Shown here: positions 42,810-52,719 of the stretch, one piece after another
How the letters are laid out: each line of letters opens with the position of its first letter
Position numbering within the stretch: the first letter of the stretch is position 1
DNA from: Hortaea werneckii
Lineage: Eukaryota; Ascomycota; Dothideomycetes; Mycosphaerellales; Teratosphaeriaceae
Reading direction: 5' to 3'
Length of the DNA stretch: 64,000 nt
Assembly (NCBI GenBank): GCA_037044905.1
Contig: JBAOKB010000020.1
Span: 1,364,001 to 1,428,000 of the forward strand
Notes under the pieces: model-generated
Database searches by the model: none
Told to the model about the DNA's origin: nothing
What the model saw: the letters and a program-made list of their open reading frames with translations, nothing else
Position numbers and translations under genes: made by a program

Positions 42810-44564
42810 CTACTCCATCGCAGTCTCCATCAGCGCACAGACAGCATGAAAGACAGCCCGCGCCCTGGCATCATTCTGCAGGGCCTCATTGGCACCCGGG
42901 CGTCCGTTGTTGCGTCTGCCAAGCTTATCCGAATGCCAACGCATCTTCTCTTTCTTCAGAATGGCCACAAGCTGCTCCTTCTGCATCGTCGTGGCCTTGG
43001 CCTTCTCGTAGCCCATCTGCACCTGTCCGCTGCCAGGCGCTTCCGAATACTGCGGCGTCAAGCCCACTACATTCAGGAAGAAAGCTTGCGCATTGGCTTG
43101 CATTACGGTCTCCTCAGACCATGTCGCTGGATGCGCACTGAGAGTTGGCGCCCATAAAGTATCTCTCGCGACGAGGGCAGGTGCATGTAAGCCTCGTGTC
43201 GGATACGGAATCCTTGAATCGATCGGCGCAAGCGCAAGCCACTGCTTGTTGTACTGCTCAAACAGTCTTTTGGCTTCTTCGGGCGTGAGCAAGGTTGGCG
43301 GTGGTTTCGGAGGCGTTGATGTGAAGCCTGGAGTGAAGCCAGCTGAACGACTGCTCGTACCTCTGGTGTATTTGGGGCGCTTTCGCTGGGAGTCTGCTTG
43401 GCGCGGTATGCCAAAGAAGCCGAAGTCGTCGGGCTCATCGTCAAACATGAAAGCGTGTCCGAAAAAATGGCGGTGGAAGTCATCGAACAAGTCGTGGCCA
43501 AACGCATCCATGTCGTCGTCCATTTGCGCGAAGATGGGGTTAGTACTCCTGCGGTTCGTAGAAAATCCTGGTATTCCGTCTTGGATGAGTGGATCTTCCA
43601 TGAAAGCTGTGCGAGACGCCTGCGGTGCAGTATTCGTTCGCGATGGTCCTCGGTTTCGCGGTGGCTGTTGATTCGATCGCGATTGAGAGAAGTTGATCCT
43701 CGCTGACTCGAGCTCTTGTATCGCCGTGGCCAAAGATCGTTCCCGCATTCTGAGCTCGTTCAGCAACGGTTGAAGGTGGCCAGAATGGACACCTCGCTGT
43801 CGCGTTGCACGCTCAAGTTGCTTTTTGCATTTCTTGACTTCGTTGTTGTGGTATTGGACAGCAGTCTCGAGCGCTGCAATCACTTCTGCTTTACTGGAAT
43901 TGGATCGAGTGTATTGTGGCCGCTGACGACCGTGGGGCACCTCATCGTCACTTACTGCGTCTACTTCTGATGGTGCTGCTGTCTGTGCCGAGCCTCGTTG
44001 TGGATTCCGCATCTCCCTTTGCGAACGGGCAGATCTGGAGGCTGCTGGTGTTTGTTGTGGCGGCATTGCCGTCTGCTGCTTTCCATCCAGAAATCTGTCT
44101 TTGACTCGCGAGAACATTGAGCGTCGATGATTACTGCTGCTATTGAGGCTACCATATGCAAGATCGTCATCGTTGTCTTCTATAGGATTCTCGTCCGAGT
44201 CATCAAACAATGGTGTTTGTCGTGGGAGCGCTCTAGGTGCTTGAACCCTAGGCTGAGTGGTGGACCATAGTCCTTCCATTAAGCCCAATGCAGCGCCAAA
44301 AAGACCATTGCCGAACCCGCTGTGATCCAGCGAGTTGCGATTAGTGTGTGAAGAAGACGACATCATGTTGCCAAGCAAGCCATGGGAGCCGCCACCCATG
44401 GCTTGGAAAGATAAGCCAGGACTCGAGTAGCTTGCCGATTCCATGGTGTAGCGTACGCCATTGTCCGTCCACGAGCGGCGCTGGTGGCTCCAAGGCGAAG
44501 GCTCAGGCGCGGCGGTAGGCCGCGAATGCACACTGCTGCGGGTCTGGTCGTAGGTGCGCGGCAT
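42810..44564 (-). CDS. Unknown fungal protein with J-like C-terminal motif
   Basis: Single exon, 584 residues from ATG 44564. The first 220 residues are disordered (Ser, Asn, Gln, with an acidic FDDSDENPIEDNDDD). Residues about 225-295 form a coiled coil (AALETAVQYHNNEVKKCKKQ onward, to LATAIQELESARINF). An Asp/Phe-rich patch with HRHFFGHAFMFDDEPDDFGF follows. The last 170 residues are well ordered: LTPEEAKRLFEQYNKQWLAL, then QLVAILKKEKMRWHSDKLG and ARAVFHAVCALMETA. The RWHSDK motif resembles the helix II/HPD turn of J-like domains and the NFKBIL1 C-terminus. Such endings recur in uncharacterised fungal proteins. A chaperone-type or scaffold role is conceivable but unproven. Confidence 0.75.
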   Translation of the reverse strand: MPRTYDQTRSSVHSRPTAAPEPSPWSHQRRSWTDNGVRYTMESASYSSPGLSFQAMGGGSHGLLGNMMSSSSHTNRNSLDHSGFGNGLFGAALGLMEGLWSTTQPRVQAPRALPRQTPLFDDSDENPIEDNDDDLAYGSLNSSSNHRRSMFSRVKDRFLDGKQQTAMPPQQTPAASRSARSQREMRNPQRGSAQTAAPSEVDAVSDDEVPHGRQRPQYTRSNSSKAEVIAALETAVQYHNNEVKKCKKQLERATRQRGVHSGHLQPLLNELRMRERSLATAIQELESARINFSQSRSNQQPPRNRGPSRTNTAPQASRTAFMEDPLIQDGIPGFSTNRRSTNPIFAQMDDDMDAFGHDLFDDFHRHFFGHAFMFDDEPDDFGFFGIPRQADSQRKRPKYTRGTSSRSAGFTPGFTSTPPKPPPTLLTPEEAKRLFEQYNKQWLALAPIDSRIPYPTRGLHAPALVARDTLWAPTLSAHPATWSEETVMQANAQAFFLNVVGLTPQYSEAPGSGQVQMGYEKAKATTMQKEQLVAILKKEKMRWHSDKLGRRNNGRPGANEALQNDARARAVFHAVCALMETAME

Positions 44565-44576
44565 TGCCCCTGCGGT

Positions 44577-44977
44577 TTACAAGGGCTGGAAAGGTTGACA
44601 GGGTCGATGCTGATAAGGCTGCGCAAGCGTGATAGGTGTCTCTGTCTCTGGCACTGGAGGTAGGAGGTAGAACTCGGCGTGAGCGGGATGTGTACAGCCG
44701 CTGTCGATACAATCAATGTTGTTAGGGTCTCTGCCCAGCCTTCTCGGATATGGCTTCTCGTGCAGGTGAAGGCCGCGACGGATGGCGTTACGCTTTCTGC
44801 CGTGTGGTCTAGGATGTCTAGCTTCGCCGTCAGTGACTTGAGCTATGCCCGGGTGGTACAGGAATATACGGACGTGCTGCGATGTGTCTACCACCGCTCG
44901 ACTCGGTTGATCACGAATATACCTGCCAGAGGCGTGACGACATTGAAGATTGTAGGTAGGATGATTCCGTCTGGCAT
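44577..44977 (-). CDS. Possible small membrane protein (two exons)
   Basis: Tentative gene of 107 residues: exon 1 at 44895-44977 and exon 2 at 44577-44817, intron 44818-44894 (donor GTGGTA, non-optimal; acceptor CTAG after a CACTGAC branch). Exon 1 gives MPDGIILPTIFNVVTPLAGI followed by FVINRVER, one hydrophobic helix with positive residues after it. Exon 2 gives a basic stretch (RPHGRKRNAIRRGLHLHEKP) and CIDSGCTHPAHAEFYLLPPV. The frame is open across the join and ends in TAA 12 bases before the upstream-strand neighbour's start, which is unusually close for two same-strand fungal genes. No family is recognised. The weak donor is the main doubt. Confidence 0.33.
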
Positions 44978-45479
44978 TGCAAGAGAAGCCAGGAAAAGCT
45001 ATGGTGAAGACGGCCCAGCTTGTGCCACCTGCAACGAAGTCGAAAGCCTTGCAAGTTGTTTGCTTGACCACAAGATGGCGCTAGTTGGCAAGTGCTCGAG
45101 TAAGACGAATGCGACGTGCGATAACGGATGAAGTGGTGGCAAATGGATGGAAATACCGAATGGTGAGTGAAGAAGTGAAGTGAACAGGCAGAAGTGGCTA
45201 CGAAGCGGATACTGTAGCAGTGGGCTGTGTTGAGCAGGTTCAGCGCATGGAAAGTGCGAAGTCGATGGAATGTTTCTTCCCTGCACTGTGCTGCGTCGCA
45301 GTGGAGAGTCGCGCGTCTGACGCACGTGAAAGGTGGGGCGAGCCAGTCGCGGTTTGGGCTGTAATTGCCCAACTAACCAACGGCGGCTGGGCTGATATTT
45401 CGCTCTATGTGAGAGCGCTGTCAAGTGCTTCGCTGTCATTGTTCCTATGGCTACATGTATATCTATACCATGATACAGC
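44978..45479. other. intergenic
   Basis: Upstream region of the small candidate gene and 3' flank of HEM14. Overlapping ORFs on both strands begin at GTG or other non-ATG codons and look non-coding. Confidence 0.45.
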
Positions 45480-47380
45480 TTACTCTTCGGCCTTTTGGCC
45501 AGCCTTCACGGCCTTGAGCCGTACATATTCATTGGTGCCAACGTGCTCCAATCCTGTGCCATCCCGCCCTGTCTTCAATGCCTTCACAACTTCATACGCA
45601 GACCTCAGACAGTCGTTCACTCCAACGCCGTTCATCCAGCTACCAGCCACCCTTAATTTTCCCTGGAAGCGCTGAGAGATATTACTATGGGCAGTTTTCA
45701 GCCTCGACTCGTGCCCGACAGTGTATTGCGGTATACAATCCTTCTGTAGATTGACCGAATACACCTCTGGCTCTTCTTTGATTCCCAGGTGTCTTTCTAC
45801 AACACCTTTGGCAAGCGCCAAGCCTTCCTGCTCATCTGGATACACAGGCCAGTCGTTCCACCAGTGTCCGCCCAGCATGACGGTAAGCTTGGTGCCGCGC
45901 TCTTTAACATCGTCCTGGATGACTGGTCTTTCAGGCATGTTGTACCAAGCGAAATCGTTGACGTTGACGAGCTGCCCGTTTTCGCGGGCTTCTTTCAGTT
46001 CCTCAACGTTGGTGATCTGCCAATTGTTTTGATCTAGGTCCTGGGCCGAAGGGGAGTAGGCGGTGTCGAATACAACCCCTAAAGCACGCTCTGGGTTGTT
46101 CTCAAAGGGCGTGGCGAGAGGAATGACGTAGCCGAAACCAGGCGGGTTGAGATCCGGTGTGCGATAATAGAGGTTGACAGTCATGACAGTGACACTTGGG
46201 ATCGCGGGCACAAGGGCTGTCGTTCCAGAGATCTTGCTAGCCAAGTTGAGGTGATCAGGCGAAAGCGAAGAAATGGCATGGGCATATTCTGCTGGACCCT
46301 CTTTGGAAGTGATGCGGATGCTGCTACGATCTTCTGAAAGAGACATGTCTTCGACCGGAGTAGAAGTCTTGAACTCAACTCTGCCATCTTGCACCAGGTA
46401 CCGTGTCATTCGGTCCACAAGCATGCCTAATCCGTCTCTGAAAGTGAAAACAGTCGAGTCTCTCAAGGTCGCCCTTAGCAAGTCATCCCATTGGAAACTT
46501 TTCATTTCCTTCAAATACTCGGCCTCGCGCTTTGTGACCTCAACCCCATCTGCTCGACTCCTGAGCATGCCGGCAAAGATACTGCCTGCGTTGGCCTCGT
46601 CCCTCCACGCCGTAGTGAACAAGCTCTTCGCTGACAGCTGCCATGCATCCCCGGCATAAATACCGTGCAAGACAGCGCTCAGTATTCGGTCGACCACAGG
46701 CTTGCTTAGCCTTCTCGAGAAGAATTCCCCAACGCTCTCATCTTTTACGTCTTCGCTCCGCGGGTCCTTAAAAACCTCGGTAAAGCCAGACAAAAGGGCC
46801 TTTTCGAAGATGGGCTCTGTGAGCAGACTCCAAAGATTGTCTGCAATGCCATACGACGGATGCGGCATGCATACCAGGTGGTCGGGGTAATATACATATC
46901 GGTTTCGCGCGGCGGGGGAAGAGCGCTGTGGGAAGATAGTGTCCTTCGCTAGATCGAGCTCTTGCAACTAAACCCTGTGTCAGCGTACACTCTCTCCTGA
47001 AAGGCTTCGGTATGTTCACCTCATACCAACCTCGCAGACAGCACGCCGTTCCCAGAAGGCCTCAAGGTCCGTGGACCCGCCTCAAATAGCACCGTCCCAT
47101 CTTTGACAGGCACCCTTTTCGAAGACAACCAACCTCCAATGCGATCCGATGCCTCGTATATGGTGATCTTCGCTCTTGGCAGCTCTTTTGTCAGGTAATA
47201 TGCGCTTGCAAGACCCGTAATACCACCACCAATTACAGCGATATTGTGTTGTCCCGATGGCTGCCCGTTGCTGAAATGGCGAAGGCCGACGATGGCGGCG
47301 GCGCGTGCGGATACGGGTAGAGACAGGAATCGCCCTCGCACGCCAGTTGCGAGCTTTACCCCATTCCCATGGCGGAGCAT
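45480..47380 (-). CDS. HEM14: Protoporphyrinogen oxidase
   Basis: FAD enzyme of the mitochondrial inner membrane that oxidises protoporphyrinogen IX to protoporphyrin IX, the penultimate step of haem synthesis. Two exons (47027-47380, 45480-46967) with a 59-base intron (GTATGA...TTAG) give 613 residues. The open frame extends to 47518, but only from GTG. The ATG at 47380 starts a presequence rich in R, A and S without acidic residues. The dinucleotide motif is IAVIGGGITGLASAYYL, followed by IYEASDRIGGWLSS and the family block LFEAGPRTLRPSG. Later come DRILSAVLHGIYAGDAWQLS and the C-terminal VAGSWMNGVGVNDCLRSAYE, which closes the FAD site. LPD1, another mitochondrial flavoprotein gene, lies directly upstream on the same strand. 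Confidence 0.94.
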
Positions 47381-47827
47381 TGCAGCATTACCAGCAATGC
47401 TAAGATGCTGGAACCTCTTTCTAGGTCGCCTGGATCGTTCACGTAACCGCTTGCATATGGCTATACCACCGAGGTCTACTAGCGCGACAACATGATTAGT
47501 AAGCCTCTCAATGTCCACCTGCTACAGTACATAGTAGACAGGTCACAATGCATACATACATAGCATCGACTGAAAGTCACGCGAGTTCAGGATAACAGAA
47601 TGACTCTCACGTCTCATGCATCGAATATGTTACACTACAATCAGCGACTCAAAGAGGTATAAACAGCAGTCATCGCACGCAATGCTTCCCAACCACCATC
47701 TCCCCTCCCCGTTTCACGCCTAGCCTGTGACTTTCTGATTTTATGATGATGATGATAACGGCAAGGAAACACACTCTCCTCTCTCTGCTTCTTCTCCAAA
47801 GTACCTAGTACTCTCAATTCCACTAAT
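47381..47827. other. intergenic between LPD1 and HEM14
   Basis: HEM14 promoter and LPD1 3' flank. No ORF or repeat of note. Confidence 0.5.
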
Positions 47828-49542
47828 CTAGTAGTGGATGGCCTTTCCGTAGGTGGCCATAGCAGCCTCCTTGAAAGCCTCCGCCAGGGTCGGGTGGGCG
47901 TGGGAAGTCCTGCCTACATCCTCGGTGCTGGCACCGTACTCCAGAGCGAGGGTACCTTCAGCAATCATCTCACCAGCGTTGGGGCCGACAATGTGGATAC
48001 CCAATATCCTGTCGGTCTCGGCGTCGGCGATGAACTTCACGATACCGTCCGTGTCGAGGTTGGTCTTGGCTCTGCTGTTGGCGCTGAATGGGAAAGTGCC
48101 GACCTTGTAGTTGACACCAGCCTCCTTCAGCTCTGCCTCGTTCTGACCAACCCAGGCGACCTCTGGGTGGGTGTACATGACGGAGGGGATGGCGTTGTAG
48201 TTGACGTGACCGTAGTTCTTGGTCAGGAACTCAACGGCAGCGACGGCCTCTTCCTCAGCCTTGTGCGCAAGCATGGGACCGAATGTGCAGTCGCCGATGA
48301 CGCGGATGTGAGGGATCTTCGTACGGTACTCGGAGTCGATGACTAGACGGCCGCGGTTGTCGGTCTCCAGGCCAATGTTCTCGAGACCAAGTCCGTTGGT
48401 GTAAGGGCGACGGCCGATAGAGACAAGGACCACGTCTGCGTCGAGCTAAAGAGTGAAGTCAGTCTAAATTCCTGGGTAGGGGCTAAGAATTCATGGCTTA
48501 CAGTCTGGGCCTTGCCACCCTTGGCGGCCTCAACGTCAAGCTTGACACCCTCGCCACTTGCGTCGCCGTTGGTGACCTTGGTGTTGAGCATGAACTTCAT
48601 ACCCTGCTTGCCGAGGGTCTTCTGAATGTTCTTGCTGATCTCAGCGTCCATGCCCGGTCCGCCGATCTGGCCCAAGAACTCCACCACGGTGACCTCAGAG
48701 CCTAATCTGCTCCAGACGGAGCCCATTTCAAGACCAATGATACCACCGCCAATGACGATCATCTTCTTTGGGACCTCCTTCAACGCAATAGCACCCGTAG
48801 ATGTGATGACCTTCTTCTCGTCGATTTCCAGGCCCGGGAAAGGCGTAGACTCGGAGCCAGTTGCAATGAAGATGTTCTTGCCACGCACGCTGGTCTCACC
48901 ACCGTCAACCAAGTTCACCTGAATGGTGTGCTCGTCGGCGAATGATCCGGTGCCCTTAATGTACTCGACGTTGTTCTTCTTGAACAGGAACTCGATACCC
49001 TTGGTCAGACCGGAGACAGAGGTCTCCTTAGCCTTCATCATCTGCTCCAGGTTGAGCTTGACGTCGCCGACATCGATACCGCGGTTCTTCGTGTCGTGCA
49101 TAATCTGGTGGTAGAGGTGCGAGTTGTTGAGGAGGGACTTTGAGGGAATACAGCCAACGTTCAGGCAAGTACCGCCGAGGGAGCCACGCTTTTCCACGCA
49201 TGCCACCTGTTGTATTGGTTAGTACATTGGATATTCCTGTAATGTTTCAATGGTGCAAACGTGCCTTCAGGCCTTCCTGGCCAGCCTTGATAGCGGCGAC
49301 ATAGCCGGCAACACCACCGCCGACGATGACGAGGTCCTTCTCCTCTGCCCGAGTATTAGCAGTGCACCACAGTGTCTTCCCGTTCCGCAATACATACCAG
49401 ACGGCGTGGCGTAACCTCTTCTCTGTGATATCCGGCCCTGCAGGTGCGATGTGACAGGCGATGCGCGGAGAATCTGAGGCGTCTGGTTCTGCGCTTGGAA
49501 CGCTCCGCGCGCGACGGTCCTGGGCAGCAAGCGGGAGAACAT
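47828..49542 (-). CDS. LPD1: Dihydrolipoyl dehydrogenase, mitochondrial
   Basis: E3 flavoprotein of pyruvate, 2-oxoglutarate and branched-chain dehydrogenases and of the glycine cleavage system; it reoxidises dihydrolipoamide with NAD+. Four exons (49398-49542, 49265-49344, 48502-49206, 47828-48445) give 515 residues. Presequence: MFSRLLPRTVARGAFQAQNQ, Arg rich. The FAD motif GGGVAGYVAAIKAGQEGLK lies in exon 2. The redox disulfide is GGTCLNVGCIPSK at the start of exon 3. The NAD motif is VIGGGIIGLEMGSVWSRLGS, and the active His-Glu pair is in SHAHPTLAEAFKEA at the C-terminus. The intron 49207-49264 has a GC donor (AAG|GCACGT) and a perfect TACTAAC branch; only this join keeps phase and family sequence. 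The other introns are GT-AG. Confidence 0.96.
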
Positions 49543-50073
49543 GGCCGACCGATGAAGATACAGAAGGGATTAAGGAGATGTAATGGTATACGAGAGGGCG
49601 CGGAGAAGGTGTTGGGGTGAGGTTGACGTGAGGCGAGAGCTCCCGTTCTGAACGTTCGTTTCGGATGCTTCACCAAAGCCGCCGAAAACCATCCGGCATT
49701 TCCCGCGCTTTGGTCATCACTTCTGCCATGCGCCACCCGCGCGACGTTGCTGACTTCACTCAACACATCAGTACATACTCATAACCCATCGTGCATGTCT
49801 CACTGTCCGAATAAAAACCACAAATGGCGCTTATGACATAATTTACTGGACATCGCTGGTAGCTGTTCACAGTTTTTACACTCAGAGATACAACGATTCT
49901 CGCATGCCTTAAATCATTCGGCGTGCAATCGCACTACTAGTATCTGCCAGAACTCTCGGCGACAGATCATCCTCCATGGTCGCCTTCTTTGGACATTGCG
50001 TTGCGCCTTATACGACTGCTGCTAGCGAGTACCAGCTGCCAGTCTTCATTTGCCTCCTTGGCGGACTTCAAAG
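49543..50073. other. intergenic, LPD1 promoter
   Basis: LPD1 upstream region and the 3' flank of the next minus-strand gene. Nothing else supportable. Confidence 0.5.
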
Positions 50074-51104
50074 CTACTCGGCCTTCATCTCCTCCTCGTC
50101 ATCACAATCGCTGCATCCAGGGTACATGAAGTCCGTGCCACCGTAATCTTCACAATCGTTGTTCTCGTCTTCCTCTTCGCCTTCACCAGTATCCATCGAT
50201 TCAATGCTGGCCAGCTCATCATCATCGCCGTCGCTGGCATACATCGATTCGGTGTCGGCGAACTCTTCATCGTCCTCATCGCTAGCCTCCATCGTGCCTG
50301 TACTGCCGTACTCGTCGGCGCCACTGCTGCGACCATCGTCTGAATGGTACGTTAGCTAACATACTATGCTTAGATGGAGCCGCGGAAACCTCATACCTTC
50401 ATCGAGCTTGACAAATTCTTCGTCGTATCGCTTCTCAGCAGGATCCGAGCTCACGTACTTCTCTTTCGGAAAGACGTCGCTGCGCTGAGACTTAATTGTG
50501 TCCTGCATTGTTCTCAGCTACAACTTGTTAGCGCCGGCTTCAAAGCATGAAAATAGTTAACGTACCCCGATCATCTCCTCGTCGCTCTCTCTATACTCGG
50601 CTTCCTTCAGAGAACGGAGGACATGATAAAATGCTCGTTTGATCTCTATGTCGCAAGCGTCCTCAGCCACGCCCAGGACCTCGGGCCAATCACAGTGTCC
50701 ATCTATGAAATCAAGAATGCTCGCGGCCAGTTCAGCGGCTTGTAGTGTTGGAGGCTCAACCGAGAGGACTCGAGTCGGTTGTCCCGTCAGAGCTGCCTGC
50801 AGCACACTCTCTCTAACGTCGGAGCCTGCTGTCCTGATGGCGTCGAGGCACTGCTCTTGTTCGAATGAAGTTCCTTGATTGAGTAACAGAGTTGTCAAAT
50901 CCGCGGCCTGCCCTTCAAATTAGCAATGACTGGCATCCTCCTAGCACAATCATTACTGACCAACATCAGCTCTTGAGAGCGTCGCTCTTTTAGGCCCCGG
51001 CGTACGCGACGGTGTGCAGCTTTGATGTCAGCAATGCTTGCTGTACGCTGTAGACCAAACAGCCCGCAGTACATTTGCGCGGCATCTGACATTACCCACG
51101 CCAT
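50074..51104 (-). CDS. Unknown acidic protein, divergent J-like start
   Basis: Four exons (50961-51104, 50566-50907, 50397-50517, 50074-50339) joined by introns of 53, 48 and 57 bases (donors GTCAGT, GTACGT, GTATGA) give 290 residues in one frame. Residues 12-40 (YCGLFGLQRTASIADIKAAH then RRVRRGL) resemble helices I-II of a J domain, but no HPD follows. The middle is helical (LTTLLLNQGTSFEQEQCLDA, ILDFIDGHCDWPEVLGVAED, IKRAFYHVLRSLKEAEYRES). The last 90 residues are strongly acidic (D/E/S/G) and end YPGCSDCDDEEEMKAE. No known family is recognised. Acidic tails of this kind occur in nuclear and chaperone proteins. The splice model is well supported by phase, the function not at all. Confidence 0.68.
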
Positions 51105-51629
51105 TGCGATGTCGTTGCGAAAATGATCGGTGTGTTGAAAAGGTTGTAGTCACTCGAAGGTACCGAGTAGTGCATCAACAACAGTGGCAAGTGTTGTTTT
51201 TCTCTCACGTGAAAAGGACTGTGCACGGTTTCGAAACCAATCTAGAAGGCGAGCGCCGTTTGTCAGAGGTCACAACGAGAACCATCCGTGTGCCGCATCT
51301 ATGCGAGCCCTTCGCCGATGAATGTCAAATCTGTCACTTAATCTCGAATCTCCAAGAAAATGCTTGGCCGAGTCCTTGTTGCGTCACAAGATATTTCGAA
51401 CGCGGCCAGTCTGCACGGCGACTTCGGTGTGAAAGCCCCTGACGAAGATCAGCTTGCAAGCGAGTAAAACGCAACTGTCGACGAGTACAGCAGCTGATCA
51501 CGTATGACTCTTTCCCTATACTCAGCGAGTATTTACACTTCAACGGCTGCATAGCAGTTCTTTTCGAGCTCACGGGTGATAGCACACTGCTCTTCTCATG
51601 TTCCTCCCTCCTTATTCCGTGCAAATTCT
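51105..51629. other. intergenic
   Basis: Between the start of the acidic-protein gene and the stop of the dioxygenase gene. An open frame continues through it from the dioxygenase side only if the last intron is not removed; otherwise no feature. Confidence 0.45.
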
Positions 51630-52261
51630 CTAAGCATACCGACTTGTAGCGGATACGGCTGACCCATCCTACATGAGACTCGTCAGCGTCTATCAACCGA
51701 GGCGGCCACCTGACTGCGTCTGCGGACATAACCCACCAGGTCGCAAGCTGCGTATGATCTCTCACATCGTCGCCAGTGTTTGGGTGCAAAAGCACACTAA
51801 GCGGACCTCTATGGATGACTAGCCATGGAACGAAAGCTCCAAACTGCTCCGGCGTGAACAGGTTGACTTCAAACATCGCCACAGGATGTGGGCCGATGGG
51901 TTTGTCCCAAACTCGATAGATCCGGAGCTCGGGGAACTCGCGTCGGATGCGCTCCCACAGTTCTTGGGCAAAGTGAGACTCGGAAGGACTTGTTTGGAGG
52001 AAGTAGATGTGGACGTCGAAGCCGCCGCGGGTGGAGTTGGTGATAGGGCTGGTGAACTCTTTGTACGCCGCGCTAGGGGTGGTGGGTGGCGGGTTAACGT
52101 AAGACTTCGCGTCGGGACCTTCAGAATGTTGCTGCCTGAGCTGAGTGTGAGATATGGTGACTCTTGAAATATTGCTTTCATGAAGCCTACTCTGGTAATG
52201 GTTCACCTTGCCGCCAGCCCTCGAGGGGAGAGGGGAAGGTGTAAAGTGATGGATCAGACAT
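51630..52261 (-). CDS. DOPA 4,5-dioxygenase-like protein
   Basis: Small DOPA-dioxygenase family protein (PF08883 type). Fungal relatives include Amanita DodA, which opens the ring of L-DOPA on the way to betalain-type pigments, but most members have no known substrate. Three exons (52207-52261, 51733-52118, 51630-51668) give 159 residues. Start MSDPSLYTFPSPLEGWRQ is joined over intron 52119-52206 to GPDAKSYVNPPPTTPSAAYK. Core: GGFDVHIYFLQTSPSESHFA with metal-ligand-type DVHIY, then PELRIYRVWDKPIGPHPVAM, WLVIHRGPLSVLLHPNTGDD and RDHTQLATWW, which carry the conserved histidines. Intron 1 uses the last of several AGs because only it restores family sequence. The last intron (51669-51732, donor GTTATG) is less sure. 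Without it the frame runs on to 51334 with an unrelated tail. Confidence 0.82.
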
Positions 52262-52630
52262 GGCAGCTGCGAGAAAACCCAGAAGTGCTATCGAGTGAAT
52301 TCTGACCACACCACAGTGGAATCAGAACAAAAGTTGATCCTAATTGCACTGGCTACAGCACAGATATAAAGCACGATGGACGTTGGTCAGCAGGCGGAAA
52401 TCGACCGTGAGTCTCTGGCAAGGATTGTTAAGATGCTTGCGAAGAACAACTTCCAGAGTCGATAAGCTTTCGATGCGCATTTTCGATGACATGATGGCTG
52501 CAGTGACACCTAGCCTGATATCAAGCCTAAAAAAGCATTCTTGGTGAACTTGACTGTCCCTTTCAAGGAGGAGTAAAGATACCATGTCAGCGGTGTCAGG
52601 ACGGCAATGGACGACGGAAGCGTTCCGCCC

Positions 52631-52660
52631 ACGCGCGACGCGGAGTCGCGCGCGTCGCGT
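52631..52660. promoter_or_regulatory. four ACGCG sites upstream of SLD2
   Basis: ACGCG occurs at 52631-52635 and 52638-52642 on the plus strand, and as CGCGT at 52651-52655 and 52656-52660 (minus-strand ACGCG). Together they form a near-palindromic block ending 59 bases before the SLD2 ATG. ACGCG is the core of the MluI cell-cycle box bound by MBF at G1/S. The dioxygenase gene starts divergently at 52261. Sites are seen; control of SLD2 is inferred. Confidence 0.55.
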
Positions 52661-52719
52661 CATCCGGAGTTAACCTCAGTTCACAGTTCCATCTTGTCTG
52701 CAGCTTAACATATGGGAAC

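Noticed and set aside
44679..45131. Plus-strand ORF of 150 codons
   Set aside because: Starts at GTG, overlaps the better minus-strand candidate and has no recognisable features.
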